A DNA stretch of 64,000 nucleotides from Streptomyces sp. NBC_01754 (GTDB lineage: Bacteria > Actinomycetota > Actinomycetes > Streptomycetales > Streptomycetaceae), in NCBI RefSeq assembly GCF_035918015.1, contig NZ_CP109132.1, positions 4,712,001 to 4,776,000 of the forward strand, in the 5' to 3' direction. The translations under genes and the position numbers were made by a program. This document shows, in pieces, positions 7,981 through 16,567 of this stretch (position 1 is the first letter of the stretch; every line of letters begins with the position of its first letter). The notes under the pieces were generated by a model. The model was given only the letters and a program-made list of their open reading frames with translations. It made no database searches and had not been told where the DNA came from.

Positions 7981-9249
7981 GTGGCGTTGGACGAGTCGAG
8001 GGCGAAGAGCCCGCACGCAGGCAGCTGCACGTGCGGCGACTGCCCGCACGGAGCGCGCGAGGGGCACCGCCGGGCCGTGGCGGCCTTCCTGACCCGACGG
8101 GACGAACTGGCCACCGGCAAGGGGCTGCCCGCCGGTGTCGCCCGGTCACCCTCCGCGTCCCGCCAGTGGGTGTCGGACGAGCTGACCGAGTCGGCCCGCA
8201 CCCTCGCCGAGCGGAGCCGTGAGGCCGGTGAGGCCTGGCTCCACACCGTGCGGCAGCGCACCCTGGTCATCGTCTGGGGCGCCGTGGTCCTCCTGGCCCT
8301 GGGCGAACTGGTCACCGCCGTCGGGGCCGGCTGGTCCACCGCCCGCACGGCCGGCTTGGTCGCCGGGCTGGTCACGGCCGCCCTGCTCACCGCGGCCGCC
8401 CACGTACACCGTGCCCGCGGCGGGCTGCTCGCCCCGCTGATCGGCGAGGACAACCGGCTCTCCACCTCGCGTACGGTGGCCGCCTCCTGGGTACTGCTCG
8501 CCGTCTTCGCGGTGCTGGTCCTCGCCCTCCAGCTGACGGGGGCCTCCGACCACGCGGACCGCGACGCCCTGATCGAGGGCCTTGACCTGGTCCGCTCGGC
8601 CGGGGTGCTCACCGTGCTCGCGCTGGTCTGCGCCGTCGCCGTCGTCGTGCGCCGGGTGGTGACCGTACGCGTCCTGGGGCAGCGGCTTCAGAAGCTGCGG
8701 GCCGACCGGCCCCGGGCCGCCGACCTGCTCACCGACGACTCCGGGCGCGGCAGCTTCACGGATGTGCAGTACGTGCTGGTCAGCACCGTCGCCGTGCTGT
8801 TCGCGGCGGTCCGCCTGGCCCGCCGGCCCGAACAGCTGCCGGACCTGCCGTGGGGCCTGGCACTCCTGGTGGCCGTCTCCGCGGCGACCTACTTCGCCGG
8901 GAAGTACGCCGAGGGCGGCCGCCCCGTCGTCCTCTCGGTGGTCCGGGCCCGCGAGGCCGGCGACCTGGACGCCCCGATCCGTACCGGGGACGACATCGAG
9001 ATCCGGGGCGCCGGTTTCGTACCGCCCGGAGCCGGCCCCCCGGACCGCCTCGCCCGGGTCGTCGTCCGGATCGGCCGGGTGCACGTCCACGTACCGCTGA
9101 TCCCGGTCGCCGGAGGCTTCGCCAACCCCGCCGACACGGTGCTGACCGTGCCGGTGCCGGTCGAGGTCGAACCGGGTGTCGTGGACGTCCAGGTGATCAC
9201 CGCGGCGGGCGTGGAGACCGCGCCCTGCGCGATCGACGTCACGGACTGA
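7981..9249 (+). CDS. Integral membrane protein, function unknown
   Basis: Protein of 422 residues. A soluble N-terminus carries three clustered cysteines in GSCTCGDCPHG (CxCxxC) and is followed by about six hydrophobic segments between roughly residues 90 and 320. The last 110 residues are soluble and beta-rich, with a DDIEIRGAGFVPPG stretch reminiscent of IPT/TIG-type immunoglobulin-like folds. I chose the GTG at 7981, preceded by GGGAAAGGG about 11 bases away; a TTG at 7945 would add 12 residues. I do not recognise a named family. The cysteines could bind a metal. Confidence 0.6.
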   Translation: MALDESRAKSPHAGSCTCGDCPHGAREGHRRAVAAFLTRRDELATGKGLPAGVARSPSASRQWVSDELTESARTLAERSREAGEAWLHTVRQRTLVIVWGAVVLLALGELVTAVGAGWSTARTAGLVAGLVTAALLTAAAHVHRARGGLLAPLIGEDNRLSTSRTVAASWVLLAVFAVLVLALQLTGASDHADRDALIEGLDLVRSAGVLTVLALVCAVAVVVRRVVTVRVLGQRLQKLRADRPRAADLLTDDSGRGSFTDVQYVLVSTVAVLFAAVRLARRPEQLPDLPWGLALLVAVSAATYFAGKYAEGGRPVVLSVVRAREAGDLDAPIRTGDDIEIRGAGFVPPGAGPPDRLARVVVRIGRVHVHVPLIPVAGGFANPADTVLTVPVPVEVEPGVVDVQVITAAGVETAPCAIDVTD

Positions 9250-9317
9250 CCCCACCGGATACCCACCGTCCGCCCCGCCTCCGTATGGTCTGTTGAAAAG
9301 CTGACGGAAGGCGGGCA

Positions 9318-9830
9318 GTGATGCAGAGGTACGGCACGGGGTCCTACGGGCTGCGGGAACCGAAGGGCGTCCGGGACCTGGCCCGGCGGTACGCGCTGCT
9401 GCCCCTGCGGATCTTCCTCGGCGCCACCTTCGTCTACGCGGGGCTCGACAAGCTGACCGACAGCGCGTTCCTGTCGGCGGGCGGCCCCGGATCCATCGGC
9501 GAGCTGATGGAGTCGGTCCGCGACACCTCCGCGATCCCGGGCCTGGTCGACCTGGGCCTGAGGAGCCCCGACGGCTTCGGGTACGCCCTCGCCGTCGGTG
9601 AACTCCTCGTGGGCCTCGGCACCCTGGCCGGCCTGTGGTCACGGATCGCGGCCCTCGGCGGCGTACTGATCTCACTGACCCTGTGGCTGACGGTGAGCTG
9701 GCAGTCCACGCCCTACTACTACGGCAACGACCTGCCCTACCTCATGGCCTGGCTGCCGCTGCTGCTCGCGGGGTCCGAGGTCCTGTCCGCCGACGCCTTC
9801 CTGACCTCCCGGCGGCGGCGCATCCGGTAG
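9318..9830 (+). CDS. DoxX-family membrane protein
   Basis: Protein of 170 residues with four hydrophobic helices. LPLRIFLGATFVYAGLDKLTD is typical of the first helix of the DoxX/DoxD family, and GVLISLTLWLTVSW is the third. Related proteins are linked to membrane redox defence, but no partner is visible here. The GTG at 9318 is directly followed by an ATG at 9321, and GGAAG lies upstream, so the start is uncertain by one codon. Its 3' end overlaps the end of a small convergent gene by 94 bases. Confidence 0.65.
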   Translation: MMQRYGTGSYGLREPKGVRDLARRYALLPLRIFLGATFVYAGLDKLTDSAFLSAGGPGSIGELMESVRDTSAIPGLVDLGLRSPDGFGYALAVGELLVGLGTLAGLWSRIAALGGVLISLTLWLTVSWQSTPYYYGNDLPYLMAWLPLLLAGSEVLSADAFLTSRRRRIR

Positions 9831-10000
9831 CCCACCCACGTCGCCGTCAGCGCGAGCCAGAGGCCGCCGAGGAACAGCGGGAGGAAGAACGTCCACGGCA
9901 CGTGCCAGGCCCCGGTCGCGTCCGCCGCGTAGCCACCGGCCAGGGCGAGCATGACGAGGCCCACGACCGCGCGGCCGGGACGGAACTCATGGCGTAGCAC
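9737..10000 (-). CDS. Small membrane protein downstream of the PspC protein
   Basis: Protein of 87 residues with two hydrophobic segments, GLVMLALAGGYAAD and FLPLFLGGLWLALTATWVG, then a basic RMRRRREVRK tail. The GTG start at 10000 overlaps the last 14 bases of the upstream PspC gene, suggesting translational coupling. Its end overlaps the convergent DoxX-like gene. It is probably a helper of the PspC protein, which is inference from position only. Confidence 0.55.
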   Translation of the reverse strand: MLRHEFRPGRAVVGLVMLALAGGYAADATGAWHVPWTFFLPLFLGGLWLALTATWVGYRMRRRREVRKASADRTSDPASSSGSQAMR

Positions 10001-11312
10001 GGGTGACCTCCACCTGTCCGACGCCGACTTCCAGGTCCAGTACGACCGTGCCGGCGGGCTTGCTGTCCTCCAGGGGGCCGAAGGTGCGCCGGGTGTGCAG
10101 ACCGGTGGCCAGGCGCACGCCGTCGTGGGCCGCGGTGAACAGCCGGATGTCGCCGAGACCCGCTTCGGCGTCCACCTGCACCGTCACCCCGTTCGGTACG
10201 ACGACGCGGGCGACGCCCGCCCCGACCTCGACGTGGGTGCGCAGCGTGTCGCCCTCCGGGACGGTGAGGTGGGACAGGTCCAGCTTTCCGACTCCGGTGC
10301 TCAGCTCGTACCGGGGCTGGACCGCGGCTACGGAGGCGGGCCGCCACTCCTCGTTGATCCAGTCGGTGCCGATCTCCTTCGGTACGACCGACGCGCCGGC
10401 CAGCAGGGCCGCCGTGATCACCGCCAGCACGATCGTGCCGAAGCCGGTCCGGCCGACGAACGAGGAGATCAGCAGGCCGACCCCGAACACCGCGAGCGCG
10501 GCGGTGAGCCCGAACTGCAGGCTCGTCCCGAGGGGGTGGGTGTCCCAGCTCAGCCCCGTGCCCAGACCGCCCGCGACCAGCGCCAGCAGGAAGATCAGTC
10601 CGCCGATCGAACCGCCGCCCCGGGTCCCCGGCGAGCCGCGCGGGGTCCGGAAGGGGTCGGCCGCACTCGCCCTGGACCCACCCTCGTCGAGCGGCTGGTC
10701 CGATGGGCCCCACAGATAGCCGGGGCCCATCGGTCCGGTCGTGCCGTCCTTGACGATCGGGTCACGCCACCAGGACGGGCTGCCCGGTGTGGGCGGAGCC
10801 TTCACCTCGGGCGGTGCCCCGGGTGCCGTCGCGTGCGCGGTGGTCCAGGGGGGCTGCGCCGGGGCGCCCGGCGGTTCCTCCAGGACCGTCGTCCGGCGGT
10901 GCTGGGTCCAGACCGAGAAGCCGACGACGGCCAGTGACAGCATCGCCGCGAAGGCGAGCATCCCGCTGTTGTGCAGCATCGACAGCAGGAGGCCGCAGCC
11001 CACCAGCGCGAGCATCAGCGCGGCCAGCGAGGCGCCCTCGACCCGGCCGGACAGCAGCTTGCGCGCCTCGTTCTCCTCCTCTCCCTCCATGGGGAGCAGG
11101 AGCCAGGCGAAACCGTAGAAGATCAGGCCGATGCCTCCGGTGGCCGCGAGGACGCCGATCACGATCCGGAAGATCACCGGGTCCACGTCGCAGTACCGGC
11201 CCAGTCCGCCGCACACGCCGGCCACGACCTTCTGCCGTGGACTGCGCTGCAACGGGGGCTCGGGCCCGGTGTCCGGTGCGACACCGGGGGCGGTGTCCTG
11301 GGGAGCGGTCAT
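9987..11312 (-). CDS. PspC-domain envelope-stress membrane protein
   Basis: Protein of 441 residues. After about 25 residues, RSPRQKVVAGVCGGLGRYCDVDPVIFRIV marks a PspC domain in two shorter motifs (KVVAGVCGGLGRYC and DPVIFRIVIGVL), followed by its membrane helix. Further helices follow, then a long Pro/Gly-rich linker, two more helices near residues 250-310, and a C-terminal beta-rich part (LSTGVGKLDLSHL, GVGQVEV) like the LiaF-type cell-wall-stress domain. It is divergent from a sensor kinase that also begins with a PspC domain, so the three proteins likely form one sensing module. The ATG at 11312 was chosen because the upstream open frame has no membrane or domain signature. Confidence 0.75.
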   Translation of the reverse strand: MTAPQDTAPGVAPDTGPEPPLQRSPRQKVVAGVCGGLGRYCDVDPVIFRIVIGVLAATGGIGLIFYGFAWLLLPMEGEEENEARKLLSGRVEGASLAALMLALVGCGLLLSMLHNSGMLAFAAMLSLAVVGFSVWTQHRRTTVLEEPPGAPAQPPWTTAHATAPGAPPEVKAPPTPGSPSWWRDPIVKDGTTGPMGPGYLWGPSDQPLDEGGSRASAADPFRTPRGSPGTRGGGSIGGLIFLLALVAGGLGTGLSWDTHPLGTSLQFGLTAALAVFGVGLLISSFVGRTGFGTIVLAVITAALLAGASVVPKEIGTDWINEEWRPASVAAVQPRYELSTGVGKLDLSHLTVPEGDTLRTHVEVGAGVARVVVPNGVTVQVDAEAGLGDIRLFTAAHDGVRLATGLHTRRTFGPLEDSKPAGTVVLDLEVGVGQVEVTRATP

Positions 11313-11487
11313 GACTCCATGGTGACGGCCCGTACGCCCCGGCGGGACCCAGGACGACCCTGGTCGGTCCCTGATATCGGCCCCTGAGGGGCGGGCCCCG
11401 GTACCGTGGCGGTCCCGCCGGGCCTCAGGGTCGCCTCCGGGACGGACCCTGATGCAGGCGGCGCCCGCCGCATGTGACCATCGGACC

Positions 11488-12774
11488 ATGCCAGCCGCCA
11501 CCACCCGAGCCCCGAGCTCCCCCTCCCCGGACCTGGAGGAGCCGCCGCCGCGCAAGTTGTACCGCAGTGCCGACGGCCGGATGCTGGGGGGCGTCGCCCG
11601 GGGGCTCGGCGGGCACCTGGGGCTGCCGGTGGCCTGGGTCCGGTTCCTGTTCCTGGGGCTGTTCCTCGCGGACGGGCTCGGCGCCCTGCTCTACGCGGTG
11701 TTCTGGATCGTGGTCCCGCTGGGGGTGGGCGGGGTCGAGGCACCGAAGTCCGTCTTCGAGACCGCCCCGGACGGCCGGCGCCGGCTCCGCAAGCCGGACA
11801 AGGGCCAGGTCTTCGCCCTGGTCGCCCTCCTGGTGGGGGCCGTGAGCTTCGTCGGCAACGTCGACATGGGCAACGGCGCCGACCGGTACATCTGGCCGAC
11901 CCTGCTGATCGGCGCGGGTTCCGTCCTGGTGTGGCGCCAGGCCGACAACGCGCGCCGCGCCCGCTGGATGGAGGTCGGGCGCCGCCGCCGGGTGCTGCGG
12001 CTGGCCCGGGGTCTCGCGGGCGTCGCCCTCGTCGGGCTCGGACTCGCCGTCTTCATGGTGGTCCGCGGCTCCGCGGCCCAGCTCGGCAACGTACTGACCG
12101 CCGCGATCGCCGTGCTCACGGGCATCGCGCTGCTGGCCGGCCCCTATCTCGTACGGATGACCCAGGACCTCTCCGAGGAGCGTCTGATGCGCATCCGCGC
12201 CCAGGAACGCGCCGAGGTCGCCGCCCACGTCCACGACTCCGTCCTGCACACCCTCACCCTGATCCAGCGCAACGCCGACGACGGGGGCGAGGTCCGCAGG
12301 CTCGCCCGCGCCCAGGAGCGGGAGCTGCGGAACTGGCTGTACAACCCGGAGGGCACCGGCAAGGACGAGGCCGACGAACCCGAGAACCTCGCCGAGGCCG
12401 TCAAGCGCGCCGCCGCCGAGGTCGAGGACAAGCACGGTGTTCCGCTGGAGGTCGTCGTGGTCGGCGACTGCCCGCTCGACGAGAAGCTGGCGGCCCAGAT
12501 GCAGGCCGCGCGTGAAGCGATGGTCAACGCCGCCAAGTACGGTGGCGAGGGCGGTGCCGTACAGGTCTTCGCGGAGGTGGAGGGGAACACGGTCTTCGTC
12601 TCCGTACGGGACCGGGGGCCGGGATTCGACCTGGACGCCGTTCCCGGCGACAGGATGGGCGTACGAGAATCGATCATCGGCCGGATGCAGCGCAACGGCG
12701 GTACGGCGCGGCTGCGTTCGGTGCCCGGTGGGGGCACGGAAGTCGAGCTGGAGATGGAGAGGGCGGGTCAATGA
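11488..12774 (+). CDS. PspC-domain sensor histidine kinase
   Basis: Protein of 428 residues. Residues 22-80 form a PspC domain (SADGRMLGGVARGLGGHLG and a following helix). Four more membrane helices occur between about 107 and 225. A HisKA_3 dimerisation helix has the phospho-acceptor His249 in VHDSVLHTL. The HATPase domain shows REAMVNAAKYG (N box), RDRGPGFD (G1) and GVRESIIGRM. This NarL/LiaS-type kinase sits directly before its response regulator, with start and stop overlapping as ATGA. It probably senses envelope damage together with the divergent PspC protein; the stimulus is inferred from families only. Confidence 0.85.
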   Translation: MPAATTRAPSSPSPDLEEPPPRKLYRSADGRMLGGVARGLGGHLGLPVAWVRFLFLGLFLADGLGALLYAVFWIVVPLGVGGVEAPKSVFETAPDGRRRLRKPDKGQVFALVALLVGAVSFVGNVDMGNGADRYIWPTLLIGAGSVLVWRQADNARRARWMEVGRRRRVLRLARGLAGVALVGLGLAVFMVVRGSAAQLGNVLTAAIAVLTGIALLAGPYLVRMTQDLSEERLMRIRAQERAEVAAHVHDSVLHTLTLIQRNADDGGEVRRLARAQERELRNWLYNPEGTGKDEADEPENLAEAVKRAAAEVEDKHGVPLEVVVVGDCPLDEKLAAQMQAAREAMVNAAKYGGEGGAVQVFAEVEGNTVFVSVRDRGPGFDLDAVPGDRMGVRESIIGRMQRNGGTARLRSVPGGGTEVELEMERAGQ

Positions 12775-13466
12775 CCGAGAACACCGAAGCGACCGGGGGT
12801 CCGGAGCGCCGGGTACGGGTCGTGCTCGTCGACGACCACCGGATGTTCCGCACCGGGGTCCAGGCCGAGATCGGCCGCACCGAGGAGACCGGTGTCGAGG
12901 TCGTCGGCGAGGCCGCCGACGTCGACCAGGCGGTCACCGTGATCACGGCGACCCGTCCCGAGGTCGTCCTCCTGGACGTCCATCTGCCCGGCGGCGGCGG
13001 CGTCGAGGTGCTGCGCCGGTGCGCCCCGATGATGGGCGCGGTGGAGGACCCCGTGCGCTTCCTGGCGCTGTCCGTGTCGGACGCCGCCGAGGACGTCATC
13101 GGGGTCATCCGGGGCGGTGCCCGGGGCTATGTCACCAAGACCATCACCGGGGCCGACCTGGTCGACTCGGTCTTCCGGGTGCAGGAGGGCGACGCGGTGT
13201 TCTCGCCGCGGCTCGCCGGCTTCGTCCTGGACGCCTTCGCCTCGACGGACGCGCCCCCGATCGACGAGGACATGGACCGGCTCACGCAGCGCGAGCGGGA
13301 GGTGCTGCGGCTGATCGCGCGCGGGTACGCGTACAAGGAGATCGCCAAGCAGCTGTTCATCTCGGTGAAGACGGTCGAGTCCCACGTCTCGGCGGTGCTG
13401 CGCAAGCTCCAGCTCTCCAACCGCCACGAACTGACCCGGTGGGCGACGGCGCGGCGGCTGGTCTGA
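12771..13466 (+). CDS. LuxR-type response regulator
   Basis: Protein of 231 residues. The receiver domain has the acidic pair in VLVDDHRMF, the phospho-acceptor Asp69 in VLLDVHLPGGGG and the conserved Lys in YVTKTITG. The C-terminal helix-turn-helix is of LuxR/GerE type: LTQREREVLRLIARGY, then IAKQLFISVKTVESHVS. The ATG overlaps the kinase stop by four bases, so the two are translated together. The obvious candidate targets are its own operon and the divergent PspC gene. Confidence 0.9.
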   Translation: MTENTEATGGPERRVRVVLVDDHRMFRTGVQAEIGRTEETGVEVVGEAADVDQAVTVITATRPEVVLLDVHLPGGGGVEVLRRCAPMMGAVEDPVRFLALSVSDAAEDVIGVIRGGARGYVTKTITGADLVDSVFRVQEGDAVFSPRLAGFVLDAFASTDAPPIDEDMDRLTQREREVLRLIARGYAYKEIAKQLFISVKTVESHVSAVLRKLQLSNRHELTRWATARRLV

Positions 13467-13501
13467 GGGGCCCACCGGTACCCGCACGGTCCGGTCGGCG
13501 C

Positions 13502-14557
13502 CTACGCCACCCTGGTCGCCCCCGAGAAGGGCATGTCGTTGATCGACGCGACCCGGACCGGCGCACCCGGGCGCGGCGCGTGGATCATCTGTCCGCCGCC
13601 GATGTACATCCCGACGTGGGAGATCCCGGAGTAGAAGAACACCAGGTCACCCGGGGCCAGTTCGGAGCGGGAGACGCGCGTGCCCGTGTCGATCTGGGAG
13701 TAGGTGGTGCGGGGCAGGGAGACACCGGCGGCGCGCCAGGCGGCCTGGGTGAGGCCGGAGCAGTCGAAGGAGTCGGGGCCGGTGGCACCCCAGACGTACG
13801 GCTTACCGATGGCCCCGTACGCGAAGGCGACGGCCTGGGCGGCGCGGGCGTTGGGGGCGGGGGTGGCGCCGCGGGGGGTGCGTACGGAACCGCCGTGGGC
13901 GCCGTCGCCCGCGCCCTCGTAGGCGGCGCGCTGGTCGTCGGACAGGGTGGCCAGCAGCTTCTGGGCGGCGGCCAGTTTCGTGCGGACGGTGTCCTTCTGC
14001 TCGCGCAGTTCGGCCCGGCGGGCGGTGAGGGCCTCCAGCTGGTCCTCGGCCCGGGCCCGCAGCTGCGCGATCTCGCCGATCTGGCGGCGGACGCCGTTCA
14101 CCGCGCCGGCCTGACGGTCGCCGACCCGGTCCTGGTAGGAGGCGCGCTCGAGGAACGCGTCGGGGTCGGAGGAGAGGGCCAGCTGGACCGCCGGGTCGAT
14201 GCCGCCGCTGCGGTACTGAGCGGTGGCGAACGAACCGAGGGCGTTGCGCGCGGCGTTGAGGCGTTCCGTCCTGCGGGCGGCCTCGTCGCTCAGCGCGCCG
14301 AGCGACTTCTCGGTGGCGGCCGCCTTCTCCTTGGCGCCGTTGTACTTCTCGGTGGCGACCTCGGCCTCGTGGTAGAGCCGGTCCACCGCGGCCTTGACCT
14401 CGACCGGGGTGAGCTGGGGCTCGGCCTGTGCGGCACCCTCGAAGGCGGTCGCGGTCGCCGCCCCGGCGAGGGCCAGGGAGGCCGCGGTACGGACAGCAGG
14501 TGCGGTGAACAGTCCCTGCCTGGGTTTGCGGTGAGCGGCTTTGCGCTGGGCGGCCAC
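13502..14557 (-). CDS. Secreted NlpC/P60 peptidoglycan endopeptidase
   Basis: Protein of 351 residues that should cut cell-wall peptides. It has a basic N-terminus and hydrophobic signal core ending near EGAAQA, a long coiled-coil region (about 45-210) and a C-terminal NlpC/P60 domain. The catalytic Cys is in DSFDCSGLTQAAW, the His in GISHVGMYIG and the third polar His in MIHAPRPG. I chose the GTG at 14557 because GGAAGGA lies ten bases upstream and the signal peptide then starts properly; the GTG at 14611 would add 18 unlikely residues. It is a paralogue of the hydrolase at 15239-16390. Unlike that gene, its leader lacks the conserved 3' core of the c-di-AMP riboswitch. Confidence 0.85.
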   Translation of the reverse strand: MAAQRKAAHRKPRQGLFTAPAVRTAASLALAGAATATAFEGAAQAEPQLTPVEVKAAVDRLYHEAEVATEKYNGAKEKAAATEKSLGALSDEAARRTERLNAARNALGSFATAQYRSGGIDPAVQLALSSDPDAFLERASYQDRVGDRQAGAVNGVRRQIGEIAQLRARAEDQLEALTARRAELREQKDTVRTKLAAAQKLLATLSDDQRAAYEGAGDGAHGGSVRTPRGATPAPNARAAQAVAFAYGAIGKPYVWGATGPDSFDCSGLTQAAWRAAGVSLPRTTYSQIDTGTRVSRSELAPGDLVFFYSGISHVGMYIGGGQMIHAPRPGAPVRVASINDMPFSGATRVA

Positions 14558-14704
14558 GGGGGCGTGGGTCCTTCCGTTCGACTGCCCGTTCGGGGAGACA
14601 CGGGCGGGCACGCCGGGTTCGGCGGTACCTGGGAGGGACGCTAAACCCGGGGCATGGGGAAGGGTCGTAATGACTGCTATTCACCCTGGTGTGACGTTTC
14701 GGTT

Positions 14705-14720
14705 TTCGAACATGATCGAA
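14705..14720. promoter_or_regulatory. 16-bp near-perfect dyad between divergent genes
   Basis: TTCGAACATGATCGAA is symmetric except for one A/T pair each side of the central CATG. It lies in a locally AT-rich stretch between the NlpC/P60 gene (start 14557, minus) and a small membrane-protein gene (start 14824, plus). It resembles an operator but does not match the actinobacterial LexA box, which needs GTTCG in the right half. Confidence 0.35.
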
Positions 14721-14823
14721 ATAGTCAAGCGGGGGCTCGGTAATCCGTTCCTGTCACGTGCAGGCTCGTAGGTAAGTCCTACCTGGCTGAAGAGTGGTGA
14801 TATGCCGTGGTTAGGCTGCGGCC

Positions 14824-15177
14824 ATGAACGCACTCATCCATGTCTTCGTGGCCCTGCACATCATCGGCATCGCCTCCCTGCTGGGCGGCTTCCTGACCCA
14901 GATGAAGGCGATGGGCGCGGGTACGGCGCGCTTCGTGCCGGCGATGCTGCACGGTGCGCTCACCATGCTGGTCACGGGCGTCGCCCTCGTCGGACTCGAC
15001 CAGGCCGACGACCGTGCCGTGAACAACGTGAAGATCGCCGTCAAGCTGTTGATCCTCATCGTGATCCTGGCGCTCGTCTACGTGAAGCGGGACGAGGAGA
15101 AGGTGAGCAAGGGGGTGTTCGCTGCGGTCGGCGGACTGACGGTCGCCAACATCTTCATCGCCACGCTCTGGACCTGA
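14824..15177 (+). CDS. Small four-helix membrane protein
   Basis: Protein of 117 residues made almost wholly of four hydrophobic helices (ALIHVFVALHIIGIASLL, MLHGALTMLVTGVALVGL, IAVKLLILIVILALVYV, and a last one ending in LWT). No catalytic motif is seen. A -10-like TAGGCT at 14812-14817 lies six bases before the ATG, so the mRNA may be leaderless. It stands between two cell-wall hydrolase genes, but that gives no firm role. It is compact, conserved-looking and likely real. Confidence 0.6.
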   Translation: MNALIHVFVALHIIGIASLLGGFLTQMKAMGAGTARFVPAMLHGALTMLVTGVALVGLDQADDRAVNNVKIAVKLLILIVILALVYVKRDEEKVSKGVFAAVGGLTVANIFIATLWT

Positions 15178-15238
15178 GCCGCGGACGGTACGTCGCGGGG
15201 GCGGGCCGGCCCGGTCCGCCCCCGCGACGTGTCCCGGG

Positions 15239-16390
15239 TCAGGCCGGGCGCACGCTGCCGTAGACGGGCATGGAGTAGATCGACTCCTCACGGACGTCGG
15301 CCCCCGGCTTCGGCGCGTGGATCATCATCCCGTCGCCCCTGTAGATGCCGACGTGGCTGATGTCGTCGTAGAAGAAGACCAGGTCTCCCGGCCGGAGGTC
15401 CGCGGTGGCGACCCGGGTGCCGGTCTCGACCTGGTCCCAGGTGGTGCGGGGCAGATCCACGCCCGCCGCCTTCCAGGCGGCCTGGGTGAGCCCGGAGCAG
15501 TCGTACGAGGACGGGCCCGTCGCGCCCCAGACGTACGGCTTGCCGATCTGGGCGCGGGCGAAGGCCAGTACCTTGTCGGCCTTGGCCGCGTAGCCGCCGG
15601 AGGCCGAGCCGGTGTCGCTGCCGGAACCCGTCCCCGTACCCTGGTCCGCGGTCTTCTCCTTGGCGGCCCGGCCGGCCTCCTCCTTCGCCGCGGCGGCCTG
15701 CCGGCGGGCCAGCTCCTCGGCCTTCCGCTCGGCCTCGGCCTCCTTCTCGCGCTCCAGCTCGGCGAGGCGGGCCTTCTCCTCGGCGGTCAGCTTCGACAGC
15801 AGGGTGCGGGCCTCGGACAGCTTCTCCTGGACCCGCTGTTTGCTGGTGCGCAGCTCGGCCTGCGACTCGGTGAGCGTCTCAAGGCTCTTCGTCGCCTCCA
15901 CCCGCTTCTCCGCCGCCTCCTTCTGCCGCGTACGGAAGTCCGCGACCGCCTTCTGCTGCCTGCTGGTCAGCCGGTCCAGCAGCTGGCTCTGGTCGAAGTA
16001 GGACTGCGGGTCGTCCGCCAGGAAGAACGTCATCGTCGGGGAGGGCGCGCCGCCGCGGTACTGCGCGGCCGCGTAGGCGCCCAGCTCACGGCGCGTCTCG
16101 TTGAGCTTCTCGGCGTGCTCGGCCGCGGCCTCCAGAAGGGCGTCCACCTCGGCGCGCTGCTCGGTGGAGGCGGTCTTGGCCTCGTTGTACTTCTGCGTCG
16201 CGGTGCCCGCCTGCCGGAACAGGGCGTCGACCTTCTTCTGCACCTCCTCGACGGTGGGTGCCGGCTTCGCCGGGGCGGCCGTCGCGCTCTGGGTGGAGAG
16301 CAGCGTGACGGAGGCGAGCGCCGCCGTGGTGAGGCCGACGGCGGGGGTGGTGGTGCGCAGGCGGGTGCGCGGTCTGCGATGCGACGCCAA
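15239..16390 (-). CDS. Secreted NlpC/P60 endopeptidase under c-di-AMP riboswitch control
   Basis: Protein of 383 residues. It begins with a basic ASHRRPRTR segment and a signal core ending near SATAAPA. Next is a long coiled coil to about residue 240, rich in Glu, Lys and Ala (AELEREKEAEAERKAEELAR), a Gly/Ser linker, and an NlpC/P60 domain with catalytic Cys in SSYDCSGLTQAAW, His in DISHVGIYRG and MIHAPKPG. The TTG at 16390 was chosen: GGAAGGAG lies nine bases before it, whereas the ATG at 16399 would abut that sequence with no spacing. The leader contains a ydaO-type riboswitch, linking this hydrolase to cyclic-di-AMP as known for other Streptomyces wall hydrolases and rpfA. Confidence 0.85.
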   Translation of the reverse strand: MASHRRPRTRLRTTTPAVGLTTAALASVTLLSTQSATAAPAKPAPTVEEVQKKVDALFRQAGTATQKYNEAKTASTEQRAEVDALLEAAAEHAEKLNETRRELGAYAAAQYRGGAPSPTMTFFLADDPQSYFDQSQLLDRLTSRQQKAVADFRTRQKEAAEKRVEATKSLETLTESQAELRTSKQRVQEKLSEARTLLSKLTAEEKARLAELEREKEAEAERKAEELARRQAAAAKEEAGRAAKEKTADQGTGTGSGSDTGSASGGYAAKADKVLAFARAQIGKPYVWGATGPSSYDCSGLTQAAWKAAGVDLPRTTWDQVETGTRVATADLRPGDLVFFYDDISHVGIYRGDGMMIHAPKPGADVREESIYSMPVYGSVRPA

Positions 16391-16412
16391 GGCCGGCATC
16401 TCCTTCCGTGGA

Positions 16413-16567
16413 CCGCCTACCGGGTGAGCCGCCGCCGGTCCTGTGGCGGACGAGAGGGGCGGGCGGAACGGAAGGCTGCCCTGCGGTCCGGTGGGGCCGG
16501 ACCGGTTCACCCCGGTGCTGCGTGTGGTCCCGGTTCCGGGCCCCGCGAGGGAGTACGGATTCGGCGG
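16413..16567 (-). promoter_or_regulatory. c-di-AMP (ydaO/yuaA) riboswitch
   Basis: On the minus strand the leader opens with CCGCCGAATCCG (from 16567), then GGAACCGGG and ACCGGGGTGAACCGG, continues with GGCAGCCTTCC, and ends with ACCCGGTAGGCGG at 16413. The outer CCGCC/GGCGG pair closes helix P1. These blocks and their order match the ydaO class as I recall it from the Streptomyces rpfA leader, where GGGGTGAATCGG and AACCCGGTAGGCG occur. The gene's ribosome site follows within 10 bases, so ligand binding would be expected to reduce expression. A covariance-model search was not possible. Confidence 0.75.

Noticed and set aside
14558..14700. A second c-di-AMP riboswitch upstream of the NlpC/P60 gene at 13502
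   Set aside because: AGGGTGAAT is present on the minus strand, but the conserved 3' block and a P1 partner are missing.
14705..14720. LexA/SOS box
   Set aside because: The left half CGAAC fits, but the right half lacks GTTCG at the needed distance.
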